From: CALGDE01 sp964655355
GTDB lineage: Bacteria; Cyanobacteriota; Cyanobacteriia; CACIAM-69d
DNA: 64,000 nt
Assembly (NCBI GenBank): GCA_964655355.1
Contig: CAZZMD010000015.1
Location: 1 to 64,000 of the forward strand
Direction: 5' to 3'
The notes under the pieces are model-generated. The model was given only the letters and a program-made list of their open reading frames with translations. It was not told where the DNA came from and did not search any database. Shown here one piece after another: positions 17,250 through 26,356 of the stretch; positions within the stretch are counted from its first letter, which is position 1, and each line of letters starts with the position of its first letter. A program made the position numbers and the translations under genes.

Positions 17250-20200
17250 ATGGCTTCTTCCCCATCCGTCGCTGAGCAGCTACAGCAGTTGGAGTTTCGC
17301 GTTCAATCGTTAACCCAAGCGAATCAGCGTCTCTATCGCCAACAGGAACAGTTCCGCACCACCTTTTCCCAAGCGGCCGTGGGCATTGTCCATACGGGAT
17401 TGGGGGGGGAATTTCGGATGGTGAATCCCACCTTCTGCAAAATTGTGGGCTATGGGGCCGATGAGCTGACCCAAACCACCTTTGTGGAGCTGACCCATCC
17501 AGAGGATTGGCGGAACGATTGTGGGCGGGTCGATCAGCTCTTGGCGGGGGAGGTGGACACCATTGACCTGGAGCATCGGTATTGTCGGGAAGATAAGTCT
17601 TTGGTGTGGGTCCATGCCACCCTGTCCCTGGTGCGCCAGGAGGATGGGGCACCGGATTACATCATCATGGTGGTCCATGACATTAGCGATCGCAAACAGG
17701 CGGAGGCGGAGCGATTATCGGCCCAGGAAGCCTCCCGTCGCACCACGTCTCGATTGCAAACCCTGATTCAAAACCTCCAGGCGGGGGTCCTACTGGTGGA
17801 CGATCAGGAGCGGGTGGTGTTCACCAACCAGATCTTTCAGCAGTTATTTCAACTCAACCTGCGCCCCCAGATCCAGCAACAGGTGGCCTACAAATCCATC
17901 GTCCGGGCCGTCGCCCAGCGGGTGGAGCAGGCGGAACGGTTTGTGACCAGCCAGCACCATACTTTGCGCGATCGCCAACTGATGGCCCAGCGTCCCTGGC
18001 AACTCACCAATGGGCGCACGGTGGAGGAAGATTTTATTCCCATTTGGATGGGGGAAGAATATGGGGGACACCTCTGGCTATTCCGGGATATTACGGACCG
18101 GCGGCGGTCAGACCTGGCCCTGCAACAGCAGTATCAACAGTTGCTCCTGCTGCGGAGACTGACCCATGAGGTGCGCCAAACCCTCGATCCGCAGCTTATG
18201 TTTCAGACGGCCGTGGACAGTATTGGATCGGCCCTCAAATGCGATCGCTGCCATTTATATCTCTACCCCGGCGATCGCGATACCCTACCCTGTGCGGCGG
18301 AATATCTCGCCCAGGGGCAATCGTCCCTACGTCGGATGATGTTGCCGGTGCGAAATAATTGTTTTGCCCAGGTCGTACTGGCTGAAGATGCGGCGATCGC
18401 CAGCAGCAACATTACCCGGGATCCCCTCCTCAAGGACATGGTCCCCCTATGCCAGGAGGGCAATATTTCGGCGCTGGTGGCCGTGCGGACCTCCTATCAG
18501 AATCGCCCCAATGGTCTATTGGTCATCCACCAGTGCGGCGTCCAGCGCCAGTGGACCGATGGGGATCTGGAAATCCTAGAGGCGGTGGCCGGTCAGGTGG
18601 GCATTGCCCTGGCCCAGGTGAAACTGTTGACCCAGGAAAAGGAACAGCGCCAGCAACTGGCCCTCCAGAATCAAGAATTGGAAACCGCCCGGAAAACGGC
18701 CGAATCCGCCAGCCATGCCAAGGGGGATTTCTTGGCCACCATGAGCCATGAAATTCGGACCCCCCTCAACGCCGTCATTGGCATGACCGGACTCCTCATG
18801 GAAACCACCCTCACGGGGCAACAGACGGAATGGCTCGAGGTGTTACGCAACAGCAGCGAGACCCTGTTAGCCCTGATCAACGACGTATTGGACTATTCCA
18901 AAATTGAATCTGGCCAGCTGGAATTGGAAGAGCGTCCCGTCGAGGTCAGCCAATGTGTTCAGGAATCCCTAACCCTTGTGGCGGCGATCGCCCAGAGTAA
19001 GGACCTGGCCATCACCCACACGATCGCGGACAACGTCCCGCCGGTGGTGATGGGGGACGGCACCCGGCTGCGGCAGGTGTTGGTAAATCTGCTGAGCAAT
19101 GCGGTGAAATTTACCGATGAGGGGGCAATCACGGTGACCGTGACGGCGCGGGAAGTCCCAACGCCGGCGATCGCCCCCCCAGCCAGCCCCAATGCGGATT
19201 CTCGGGCGGGCGGTCCAGGGGCCAACGGCGATCGCCCCCCGGCAACGCTGCCCCTGTACGAACTGCAATTTGATGTCCAGGATACGGGGATCGGCATTTC
19301 CGCGGAGCAACAAACCCAGCTCTTTAAATCCTTCAGCCAGGTCGATGCCTCGATTACCCGCCGCTACGGGGGAACGGGATTAGGCTTAGCCATCTGCCGT
19401 CGATTAACCCGCTTAATGCAGGGGCAGCTCTGGGTCGACAGTGAACTCGGCCAGGGCTCCACCTTCCATTTCACCGCCGTTATGCCCCAGGGGGCCTCGG
19501 CGGTCATGCCGTCCTCCTTGCTCGGGGAATCGGAGCAAACAGCCCTATCAGGGAAACAGCTATGGATTATTGACGACAATCCCGTCAATCGTCAGTTCCT
19601 GGTCCACAACAGTGAGCAATGGGGCATTACGGTCACAACCTTTGGGCGGGCAGAAGACGCCCTCGGGTGCTTGGCGCAGGATCAACCGACGGTGGACGCC
19701 ATGGTCGTAGATTGGCGGCTGCCGGGAATGAATGGGATTGAGTCTGCAACAGCATTAGACCAGCATCCCCCCTATGACCAGGTGCCATTGGTGATGTTGA
19801 CCGCCGCCCAGATGCCCCCGGTGGAACCCTCGGTAACCAACCGATTTATCGCTTGGCTGCAGAATCCCATCCCCCGGGAGACACTCCATGAGGTGTTGAC
19901 CCAAATCCTAGCCCCCCCGGAGCCAGCCGAAGGTCCAGCGGCGATCGCGTCAAAACTGACAGCCCCAGCCTCCCCCAACACCAACGGAGCAGAAGCAGGA
20001 GCCGAAGACACCGAGGGGAAAGGGCGATCGCCCCAGGACAACTCCCCTAGCCCTTCTGAGGCGGACCGGACAACAGCGCCAGCGCCAGAGGAAGCGGAAG
20101 CGGAAACAACCGTAAATCCCCTGCGCATTCTGTTAGCGGAAGATAACCCGGTGAATCAGAAAGTGGCATTACTGATGCTGGAACGACTGGGCTACCAAGC

Positions 20201-21146
20201 CGATGTGGTCGGGGATGGGGAAGAGGTTTTGGAAGCCCTGGAGCAACAGTCCTACAGCCTGATCCTGATGGATCTAGAAATGCCCCACATGGATGGCATC
20301 ACGGCGGCCAAGGAGATCCAAAAGCGCTATGACCTGGCCGATCGCCCTCAAATTGTCGCCCTGACCGCCTACGCCATGGGTGAGGATCGCGATCGCTGTT
20401 TGGCGGCGGGGATGGATGATTACATCACCAAACCCATCCGTAAAGATGCCCTGCTAGAGGTGTTATATCAGTCGGAACATCGGTCCAAGTCCCAGGCGAT
20501 CGCGGGGGATAGTGCGCCCCCCACCCCCGGGGGCAATAATCGCAATGAGCGCAATGGCCATCCCCCCACAACGGTTCCAGCGGACGGAGGAGCCCATCCT
20601 GCACCGGAGACACCTGCGACGGAGACATCCCCCCCCTTGGATTCCCCCGCCCTGGTCTTGGGCTCTGGGGTATTACCCGTACCGCCACCCTTTCCCATGG
20701 CGCCCCTCGATCCCCTAAGGGACCCTGAATCCGATGTCGAAGAAACCCAGATACCGTGGTCTTTGGACGATTCGTGGGAACCTCAACTCGACCAGGCAGT
20801 CGTGGAAGGATTGTTATCGATCGGGGGCTCTAACGAACGGGCAATGGCGATGGTGGCGAAGGCGGTCACCCTATTCTGTGAAGATGTGGTCAAACGCTTG
20901 GGGGCCATTGAACAGGCGCTGACAACGCAAAACGCCACGGATCTGCGGCAGGCGGCCCATGCCCTGCGCTCTGGCAGTGCCAATCTGGGAGCGAACCAGC
21001 TCGCGGACTATTGCAACCAGCTAGAATCCCTAGCCCGGGAGATGGAACCGGACCCCCTACCGGCGGTTTGCCCGTCCACAATGGGTACCCTGCAAGCAGC
21101 CTATGATGCTGCCAACCGTCAACTCAAAGACTTTTTAGGTCTTTAA
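17250..21146 (+). CDS. Hybrid sensor histidine kinase, PAS-PAS-GAF-HK-REC-REC-HPt
   Basis: A 1298-residue soluble phosphorelay protein. A PAS domain spans about 30-150 (ending VVHDISDRKQAE) and a second about 160-290 (ending LFRDITDRRRSD). A GAF domain spans about 305-455. The kinase core has its histidine in ATMSHEIRTPLN near residue 500. The ATPase motifs are LLSNAVKF, DTGIGI and GGTGLGLAIC. The first receiver has IIDDNP and the aspartate in VVDWRLPGMNG near 820. The second has LLAEDNPVNQ and LMDLEMPHMDG near 1007. A C-terminal HPt domain carries its histidine in AAHALRSGSANLG near 1237. The GAF domain lacks an obvious bilin-binding cysteine motif. A response regulator follows 36 bases later. 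Confidence 0.93.
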   Translation: MASSPSVAEQLQQLEFRVQSLTQANQRLYRQQEQFRTTFSQAAVGIVHTGLGGEFRMVNPTFCKIVGYGADELTQTTFVELTHPEDWRNDCGRVDQLLAGEVDTIDLEHRYCREDKSLVWVHATLSLVRQEDGAPDYIIMVVHDISDRKQAEAERLSAQEASRRTTSRLQTLIQNLQAGVLLVDDQERVVFTNQIFQQLFQLNLRPQIQQQVAYKSIVRAVAQRVEQAERFVTSQHHTLRDRQLMAQRPWQLTNGRTVEEDFIPIWMGEEYGGHLWLFRDITDRRRSDLALQQQYQQLLLLRRLTHEVRQTLDPQLMFQTAVDSIGSALKCDRCHLYLYPGDRDTLPCAAEYLAQGQSSLRRMMLPVRNNCFAQVVLAEDAAIASSNITRDPLLKDMVPLCQEGNISALVAVRTSYQNRPNGLLVIHQCGVQRQWTDGDLEILEAVAGQVGIALAQVKLLTQEKEQRQQLALQNQELETARKTAESASHAKGDFLATMSHEIRTPLNAVIGMTGLLMETTLTGQQTEWLEVLRNSSETLLALINDVLDYSKIESGQLELEERPVEVSQCVQESLTLVAAIAQSKDLAITHTIADNVPPVVMGDGTRLRQVLVNLLSNAVKFTDEGAITVTVTAREVPTPAIAPPASPNADSRAGGPGANGDRPPATLPLYELQFDVQDTGIGISAEQQTQLFKSFSQVDASITRRYGGTGLGLAICRRLTRLMQGQLWVDSELGQGSTFHFTAVMPQGASAVMPSSLLGESEQTALSGKQLWIIDDNPVNRQFLVHNSEQWGITVTTFGRAEDALGCLAQDQPTVDAMVVDWRLPGMNGIESATALDQHPPYDQVPLVMLTAAQMPPVEPSVTNRFIAWLQNPIPRETLHEVLTQILAPPEPAEGPAAIASKLTAPASPNTNGAEAGAEDTEGKGRSPQDNSPSPSEADRTTAPAPEEAEAETTVNPLRILLAEDNPVNQKVALLMLERLGYQADVVGDGEEVLEALEQQSYSLILMDLEMPHMDGITAAKEIQKRYDLADRPQIVALTAYAMGEDRDRCLAAGMDDYITKPIRKDALLEVLYQSEHRSKSQAIAGDSAPPTPGGNNRNERNGHPPTTVPADGGAHPAPETPATETSPPLDSPALVLGSGVLPVPPPFPMAPLDPLRDPESDVEETQIPWSLDDSWEPQLDQAVVEGLLSIGGSNERAMAMVAKAVTLFCEDVVKRLGAIEQALTTQNATDLRQAAHALRSGSANLGANQLADYCNQLESLAREMEPDPLPAVCPSTMGTLQAAYDAANRQLKDFLGL

Positions 21147-21182
21147 ATCCCTTTAAGCAGATCCTCTTTTTTAAGCACTCCT

Positions 21183-22112
21183 ATGAACGTCGCCCCTGAA
21201 ATTCGTCCCCCTACCGTTTTAATCGTGGATGATGATCGGGCCACCCAAATCCTGTTGGCCATGGCCATGGAAGAGGAGGGATACACCACCGTGGGGGCTC
21301 AGAATGGGGAGCAAGCCCTAGAGGAATTTCAGCGGCTGGTGCCCAATTTGGTATTGATGGACGCCATGATGCCGGAAATGGATGGCTTCACCTGCTGTGA
21401 GCGGTTGCGATCGCTCCCGGAGGGCAAAACAGTCCCCATTTTGACCATCACGGTGCTGGACGATCAGGAATCGGTGGATCGGGCCTTTGCGGCGGGGACA
21501 ACAGATTATGTGACGAAGCCGATTTACTGGCCGGTGCTTTGCCAGCGGGTGCGGCGGCTGGTGGAAGCGGAGGCGATTGAACAGCAATTGGGAACGGTAA
21601 CGGAGAATTTACGGCGGGCTGAGGATTGGGAAGCGGTTACGGAAGCCGCCCTATCCTGTCGTTCCGGCAAGGCAGGCTTAGGACCGGCGTGGCGACTCAA
21701 GGTCAGTCAGATGTTGACGATCGCGCGGCAGGCCTTGGGGGGCGATCGCGCGGGATTGCTTCTGGAGAAGTCTCAAACCTGGATAGAAGTCTTAGACGAC
21801 GAGGAAGATACCATAACCCCGGTGAGTGTGGATATCGCCCAAGGCAGTCTGGCGGAAGGCGCTCAAGGACTTCAGGGGGCAACCTTGGGCGATCGCGAGG
21901 TTTGGCCCACCCTGGAGGCGGTTTGGGGATGTCGCTGGGGCATGATCGTGACGCTAGCGTCCCCGGATAGCAATTCCCCAGGTAACGATTCTCCGAATCA
22001 ATCTTCCCAGTATTTATGGATCGGGCGATCGCAGGATTTGCCCTGGTGTCCGAAAGATCAGCAGCGATGGCAGCGGCTGGGACAACTGCTGGGCGTGGTA
22101 TTAGATCCTTAA
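21183..22112 (+). CDS. Response regulator with GAF-like C-terminal region
   Basis: A 309-residue protein. The receiver domain fills residues 12-125: VDDDRATQ holds the acidic pair, LVLMDAMMPEMDG the phospho-acceptor aspartate, and YVTKPI the conserved lysine. No DNA-binding domain follows. Instead there is a coiled segment (about 130-155), and then a region of about 150 residues (QMLTIARQALGGDRAGLLLE, then WGCRWGMIVTLAS and GQLLGVVL) whose spacing is like a degenerate GAF domain. That reading is inference. It directly follows the hybrid kinase, so it is its likely partner, taking phosphate from the HPt domain. Confidence 0.88.
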   Translation: MNVAPEIRPPTVLIVDDDRATQILLAMAMEEEGYTTVGAQNGEQALEEFQRLVPNLVLMDAMMPEMDGFTCCERLRSLPEGKTVPILTITVLDDQESVDRAFAAGTTDYVTKPIYWPVLCQRVRRLVEAEAIEQQLGTVTENLRRAEDWEAVTEAALSCRSGKAGLGPAWRLKVSQMLTIARQALGGDRAGLLLEKSQTWIEVLDDEEDTITPVSVDIAQGSLAEGAQGLQGATLGDREVWPTLEAVWGCRWGMIVTLASPDSNSPGNDSPNQSSQYLWIGRSQDLPWCPKDQQRWQRLGQLLGVVLDP

Positions 22113-22282
22113 CTTGAGGCATGGGGATTCAAGGCGTAGGGGCTGAGGGTGAAAGCTGAGATTTGCAGCCTAGAGAAGCGGTAGGACGCCATCTCCGGGA
22201 TAGATCCCCTCTACATTGGAAACATTCCTAGGGGAATTATCTTCTTTAAAGAAGGGCACCGACTGGTTCACTGTCCCCGCTT

Positions 22283-23536
22283 GTGCTCTATCCCTACTGG
22301 TTGCCGCTACTCTATTTGCCCATGCCCTTGCCGTCCCCTATGCCATCGCCAGGCGATCGCCCCTCCCGTATTCAGAGGCTGATTCAGCGTCTGTGGGCTT
22401 GGTTTTTGGCGGGGATTATTGTGACGGTGATTCCATCCTGGGCCGTGGCCGCGCTGACCTATGACCAGGTGGATGCGATCGCGTCCCAGGTCACGGTGGT
22501 GATTGCCCAGGGATTACAGCCAGGGGATATCGAAGCCCGTCAGGAGTGGAATCCGGGCTCGGGGGTTTTGGTGGCCCACCAGGGAGGCTGGTACTACGCC
22601 CTAACGGCGCTCCATGTGGTGCGGACCCGGGGCACGGTCTATGGCATTCGCACCAGTGATGGGGAGGTGCATATTGTGGACGACGTGGATGAAACCAGTA
22701 ATATTACGCCCCTGGGGGCAGAACAGGGGGAGTTTGGGGAAACCATTAGCGGCCTGGATTTAGCCCTGGTGAAATTCAAAAGTGATCGCGATTATCCGGT
22801 GGCCACCATGGGGGACTCGAGCCGGATTGAGCCGGGCGATCGCCTAGTGGTGTCAGGCTGGCCCAACCCCGATGATGCATCGGCCCGTCGTCAACGTCAG
22901 TCGGTGAATGGTCAACTCACCGCCGTTTTGTCACGGCCGTCCAACGACGGGGGCTATAGCTTCCTCTATGACAATGGCACCCGGCGGGGCATGAGCGGGG
23001 GACCGGTCTTAAACGTCGCCGGGGAATTGGTCGGCATCCACGGACGGGGACGGGGACCGGGAAATAACTGCGCCGGAGGATTCGAATCGGGAGCGTCAGG
23101 CACTTCCCCCGAAACCTCCCCCGAAACCTCCCTCGGAAAAGGCACTTTTTCAGGCATGGACTTGGGACAAACCTCGCGATCGCTCCCGCCAGCGGCCGAG
23201 GTCAAACCCAACCGTACTCCTCTGAGATTCCCGACGGCGACTGATGGAACTACCGGGGATCCGCCCGTTGTACCGATCTCTCCTGAGGACAATAGCTGTG
23301 GCATGCAAACGGTGCACTTCATTACGGCCGCAGAATCCTTAGCCGTATCCTTGGATTATGCGGATCCGCCGGTGGATGAAGCGTTAATTAATGCGGGGCT
23401 GGATAATCGCGATCGCGCCGACACCATTGAGGATATTTACAAGCTATTTTCCTTCGATGTGGAGTCGATGTTGCGGGACCAACCCTCCGGAGGGTGTGGC
23501 AGTGTCCTGTTAGGGGATCCCTGCGAGGGATTGTAG
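22283..23536 (+). CDS. Trypsin-like serine protease, secreted or membrane-anchored
   Basis: Up to 417 residues. The N-terminal part has a proline-rich lead and one hydrophobic helix (FLAGIIVTVIPSWAVAALTY), a signal peptide or anchor. The first ATG may not be the true start; later ATGs at about residues 14 and 20 would give a more usual signal peptide. The protease fold shows the catalytic triad: histidine in YALTALHVV, aspartate in SGLDLALVKF and serine in RRGMSGGPVLN. A proline- and serine-rich linker follows, then a helical C-terminal segment. No PDZ domain is visible, unlike HtrA/Deg proteases. The substrate is unknown. Confidence 0.83.
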   Translation: MLYPYWLPLLYLPMPLPSPMPSPGDRPSRIQRLIQRLWAWFLAGIIVTVIPSWAVAALTYDQVDAIASQVTVVIAQGLQPGDIEARQEWNPGSGVLVAHQGGWYYALTALHVVRTRGTVYGIRTSDGEVHIVDDVDETSNITPLGAEQGEFGETISGLDLALVKFKSDRDYPVATMGDSSRIEPGDRLVVSGWPNPDDASARRQRQSVNGQLTAVLSRPSNDGGYSFLYDNGTRRGMSGGPVLNVAGELVGIHGRGRGPGNNCAGGFESGASGTSPETSPETSLGKGTFSGMDLGQTSRSLPPAAEVKPNRTPLRFPTATDGTTGDPPVVPISPEDNSCGMQTVHFITAAESLAVSLDYADPPVDEALINAGLDNRDRADTIEDIYKLFSFDVESMLRDQPSGGCGSVLLGDPCEGL

Positions 23537-23553
23537 TGATAGAGCACCGCTTT

Positions 23554-23610
23554 GATATCCGGCAGTGATATCCGGAAATGATATCCGGCAATAATGTCTG
23601 AAATTCAGAC
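23554..23610. repeat. 13-base triple repeat followed by a 15-base palindrome
   Basis: GATATCCGG begins three 13-base units at 23554, 23567 and 23580. It is followed at 23596-23610 by the palindrome GTCTGAAATTCAGAC. These lie between the protease gene and the porin gene. The palindrome could be a regulator site for the porin, which is inference. Confidence 0.65.
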
Positions 23611-23738
23611 ACATATCGGTCAAATATCGGGCAAATTTGGAGCGATTGGGATAGGGTGGCGACAGCTATTCCCGAAAGCGGACTAGAACAGGCATCACTC
23701 TGGGCGTTACGGAAGTCTTGGGAGTATAAATCGGGTCA

Positions 23739-25514
23739 ATGGCCAACGTCACACCACCAGTACAAAAAGCAGTACGCAAAGTACCTACGGGACTGCACAA
23801 ACTCTTTCCCACTGCCTCCCTAGGGACCCTAGTGGGGATCTTGGGATTGGGCTTGGGAGCACCGGCGATCGCCCAATCCTCCGGGATCCCCTCCTCCGAC
23901 ACCGAGTTAGCGTCCGTCCAAGATGCGATCGCCCCCGCCTCCCTCCCCACGACAGAGTCTGACCCATCCCCCGAACCCGTCACGTCTGAATCGGTAACTT
24001 CCGAGTCAACAATTTCCGAGCCGATCGCCGAGGTGCCAGCCCAACCGATCGCCGTGCCAGTGCCGGTCCTCTCCCAGGTGAATGGCCCCGTCACATCGGT
24101 CTCGAATCTCACGGATGTGGATCCCAGCCATTGGGCCTTTTCTGCCCTGCGCCAATTAATCGAGGAGCACCAATGTATTGCGGGGGATAGCAATGGCCAA
24201 TTCCAGGGCGATCGCGCCTTAACCCGCTATGAATTTGCGGCGGCGTTGAATGCGTGTTTAGAAGGGCTGCAGCAAAAGCTAGAGGCGGCCACGGACGAGG
24301 CGGTCAGCGAAGACGATTTAATTGTGATCCGTCGCCTCCAGGAAGAATTTCGGGCAGAACTATCAACCCTAGAGCGACAGATCGCAGGGTTGGAAGGGCG
24401 AGTCGAGACCCTAGAAGATCAGCAGTTTTCCACAACCGCAGTCTTGGGCGGTGAGGTCATTTTTGGCTTAGCAGCGGCCGCCGCTGGAGAAACCCCAGGG
24501 GATGGCGATCGCGAAGCCACCTTTTCCCACCTCACCCGCCTGCAATTGGTCAGCACCTTTACGGGACGCGATCGCCTGCGACTCCAGCTATCCGCGAGCA
24601 ATTTTGAGGGATTATCCGGTGCCAATAGCTTGGGCACGGATATGGCGCGGCTATCGTTCCAAAGCGACAGCGACAATGAATTTCGCCTCGACTTGCTGGA
24701 CTATCGTATCGCCGCCTTTAACGATCGCGTCGTCTTCACCGTCCGTCCCGTGGGATTTGACCTTAGCTCAGTCCTAACGGCGAACTCAGGCTTTTTTGAT
24801 AGCGGTCGCGGGTCCATTTCCCGCTTTGGAGAAGCCAGCCCAGTGTTCAAGCTAGGGGCCTTAGATGTGGGCGGCGGCTTCGACTGGTTGGTCTCCGATA
24901 CGATACGATTCCAGGCCGCCTATGGGGTCGGCGATGGAGATGATCCCGAATTTGGCGTCCTCGGTGGCGATCGCAGTGCTGCCGGGGCGCAAATCCTAAT
25001 CAAACCCAGCCCTCGCATCCTGGCGGGACTCGCCTATATCAATAGCTATTCCGAAACCGGGCGATTGGACACCTTCACCGGTAGTCTGAATGCGGATTTA
25101 TCGGGCGATCGCATTGAGCCAGCGCAGATCCATGCGGTGAGCGGCACCCTGCAATGGCGCGTGTCATCCCGGCTGACGCTGGGAGCCTGGGGGGCATGGT
25201 TCTGGACCGATTTTCTTGAGAGCGACGCCCAAGCCACCACCAATACCTATTTATTTTCTGCCGCCTTCTCCGATCCCTTTGGGCGGGAAGGGGATTTGCT
25301 AGCGTTTCTGATTGGTCAACCGCCGCGATTGTACGAGGGACGGGGCGTCAATACGGACGATGATGTGGGGCTCCATATCGAAGCGTTTTACCGGTTTTCC
25401 ATTTCAGACAACATCAGCATCACCCCCGGTCTGTTTATCCTCACCGCCCCAGAGCATGATGCCGACAATGATGCGATCGTGGTCGGGACAGTCAGGACGA
25501 CGTTCCGGTTTTAA
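23739..25514 (+). CDS. SLH-domain carbohydrate/iron porin of the outer membrane
   Basis: A 591-residue protein of the cyanobacterial Som/OprB-like porin family. It forms channels in the outer membrane and is anchored to peptidoglycan-linked polysaccharide by an SLH domain. An N-terminal signal region ends near GAPAIAQ. A low-complexity serine, threonine and glutamate linker follows. The SLH domain is at about 125-180 (DVDPSHWAFSALRQLIEEH, then GDRALTRYEFAAALNACLE). A coiled coil at about 190-225 leads into a beta-rich barrel that ends with an aromatic residue (VGTVRTTFRF). Many family members work in iron or sugar uptake; which applies here is not visible. Confidence 0.93.
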   Translation: MANVTPPVQKAVRKVPTGLHKLFPTASLGTLVGILGLGLGAPAIAQSSGIPSSDTELASVQDAIAPASLPTTESDPSPEPVTSESVTSESTISEPIAEVPAQPIAVPVPVLSQVNGPVTSVSNLTDVDPSHWAFSALRQLIEEHQCIAGDSNGQFQGDRALTRYEFAAALNACLEGLQQKLEAATDEAVSEDDLIVIRRLQEEFRAELSTLERQIAGLEGRVETLEDQQFSTTAVLGGEVIFGLAAAAAGETPGDGDREATFSHLTRLQLVSTFTGRDRLRLQLSASNFEGLSGANSLGTDMARLSFQSDSDNEFRLDLLDYRIAAFNDRVVFTVRPVGFDLSSVLTANSGFFDSGRGSISRFGEASPVFKLGALDVGGGFDWLVSDTIRFQAAYGVGDGDDPEFGVLGGDRSAAGAQILIKPSPRILAGLAYINSYSETGRLDTFTGSLNADLSGDRIEPAQIHAVSGTLQWRVSSRLTLGAWGAWFWTDFLESDAQATTNTYLFSAAFSDPFGREGDLLAFLIGQPPRLYEGRGVNTDDDVGLHIEAFYRFSISDNISITPGLFILTAPEHDADNDAIVVGTVRTTFRF

Positions 25515-25536
25515 GACGGAAGCGGGATTGGAGAAA

Positions 25537-26175
25537 CTACAAAATCCGTTCCACCTGCGTGCGATACACGGGCAAATTTTGTTGTAGGACCGAAATTTCC
25601 CGCTCTGTCCGCACGGGCAAAGGATTCTCCGGTAACCAATCCCCCTCGTGAGTTTTTTGAAATCCCTCATGGGCACTGAAGCGATCGCCCATTTCCCGCG
25701 CCACCTCCTCAATATCGGATTGGAGAAACACCAACGCCCCCCCTGGCAAAAACTCCGCCAGTTCGGCCACTAGGGGCGGCTGCACCACCCGTCGTTTCTG
25801 GTGTCGCTTCTTAAACCAAGGATCCGGGAATTGAATCGACACCAGCTTCACCGCCCCCGCCGGCAACGACTCCAAAATAGGGCGCACGGAATTATTGGCA
25901 TTGCAGGATAAATAATGCAAATTCCGCAACCCAGCCTCATCCCGCCACTGATTCGCCCGCACCACCAACGGCCCCCGAATTTCCACCCCAATCACATTCC
26001 AATCAGGGCGCGCCTCCGCCATCTTCAGCGGAAAATGCCCCTTCGCACAGCCAATATCCAAATGCCAAGGGCGGTTCATATCCCCATAAATCTCCGACCA
26101 ATTCGGCGGGGCGATCGCCGTACTAAATCGACGACTCAGGGGATTAACATGCTCTCGAACCCGAACCAAAGCCAC
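25537..26175 (-). CDS. trmB: tRNA (guanine-N7-)-methyltransferase
   Basis: A 212-residue enzyme that methylates guanine 46 in the variable loop of tRNA with S-adenosylmethionine. The SAM-binding motif is LDIGCAKGHFPLKMA. The acidic residue that binds the SAM ribose is in VIGVEIRGPLV. The family signature IQFPDPWFKKRHQKRR is intact. Length is normal. It converges on the porin gene with a gap of only 22 bases, so both may share terminator sequence. The start MALVRVREHVNPLS matches the cyanobacterial family. Confidence 0.95.
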   Translation of the reverse strand: MALVRVREHVNPLSRRFSTAIAPPNWSEIYGDMNRPWHLDIGCAKGHFPLKMAEARPDWNVIGVEIRGPLVVRANQWRDEAGLRNLHYLSCNANNSVRPILESLPAGAVKLVSIQFPDPWFKKRHQKRRVVQPPLVAELAEFLPGGALVFLQSDIEEVAREMGDRFSAHEGFQKTHEGDWLPENPLPVRTEREISVLQQNLPVYRTQVERIL

Positions 26176-26356
26176 ACGAATTTCCTCTCATATATTTTTG
26201 GGGCAGTCTTGCCAATCATCCCAGATTTTAGGGCTCCGTTGGACGGCTGGCGGGGACCGGCGATCGCCCTGTCATCCCCGCCCAAAAACCGATCAAGGCA
26301 GACACCAGCATGGCAAGAAACCGATAGGGTTATAAGGAATAGAGTCATCCCTCCCC

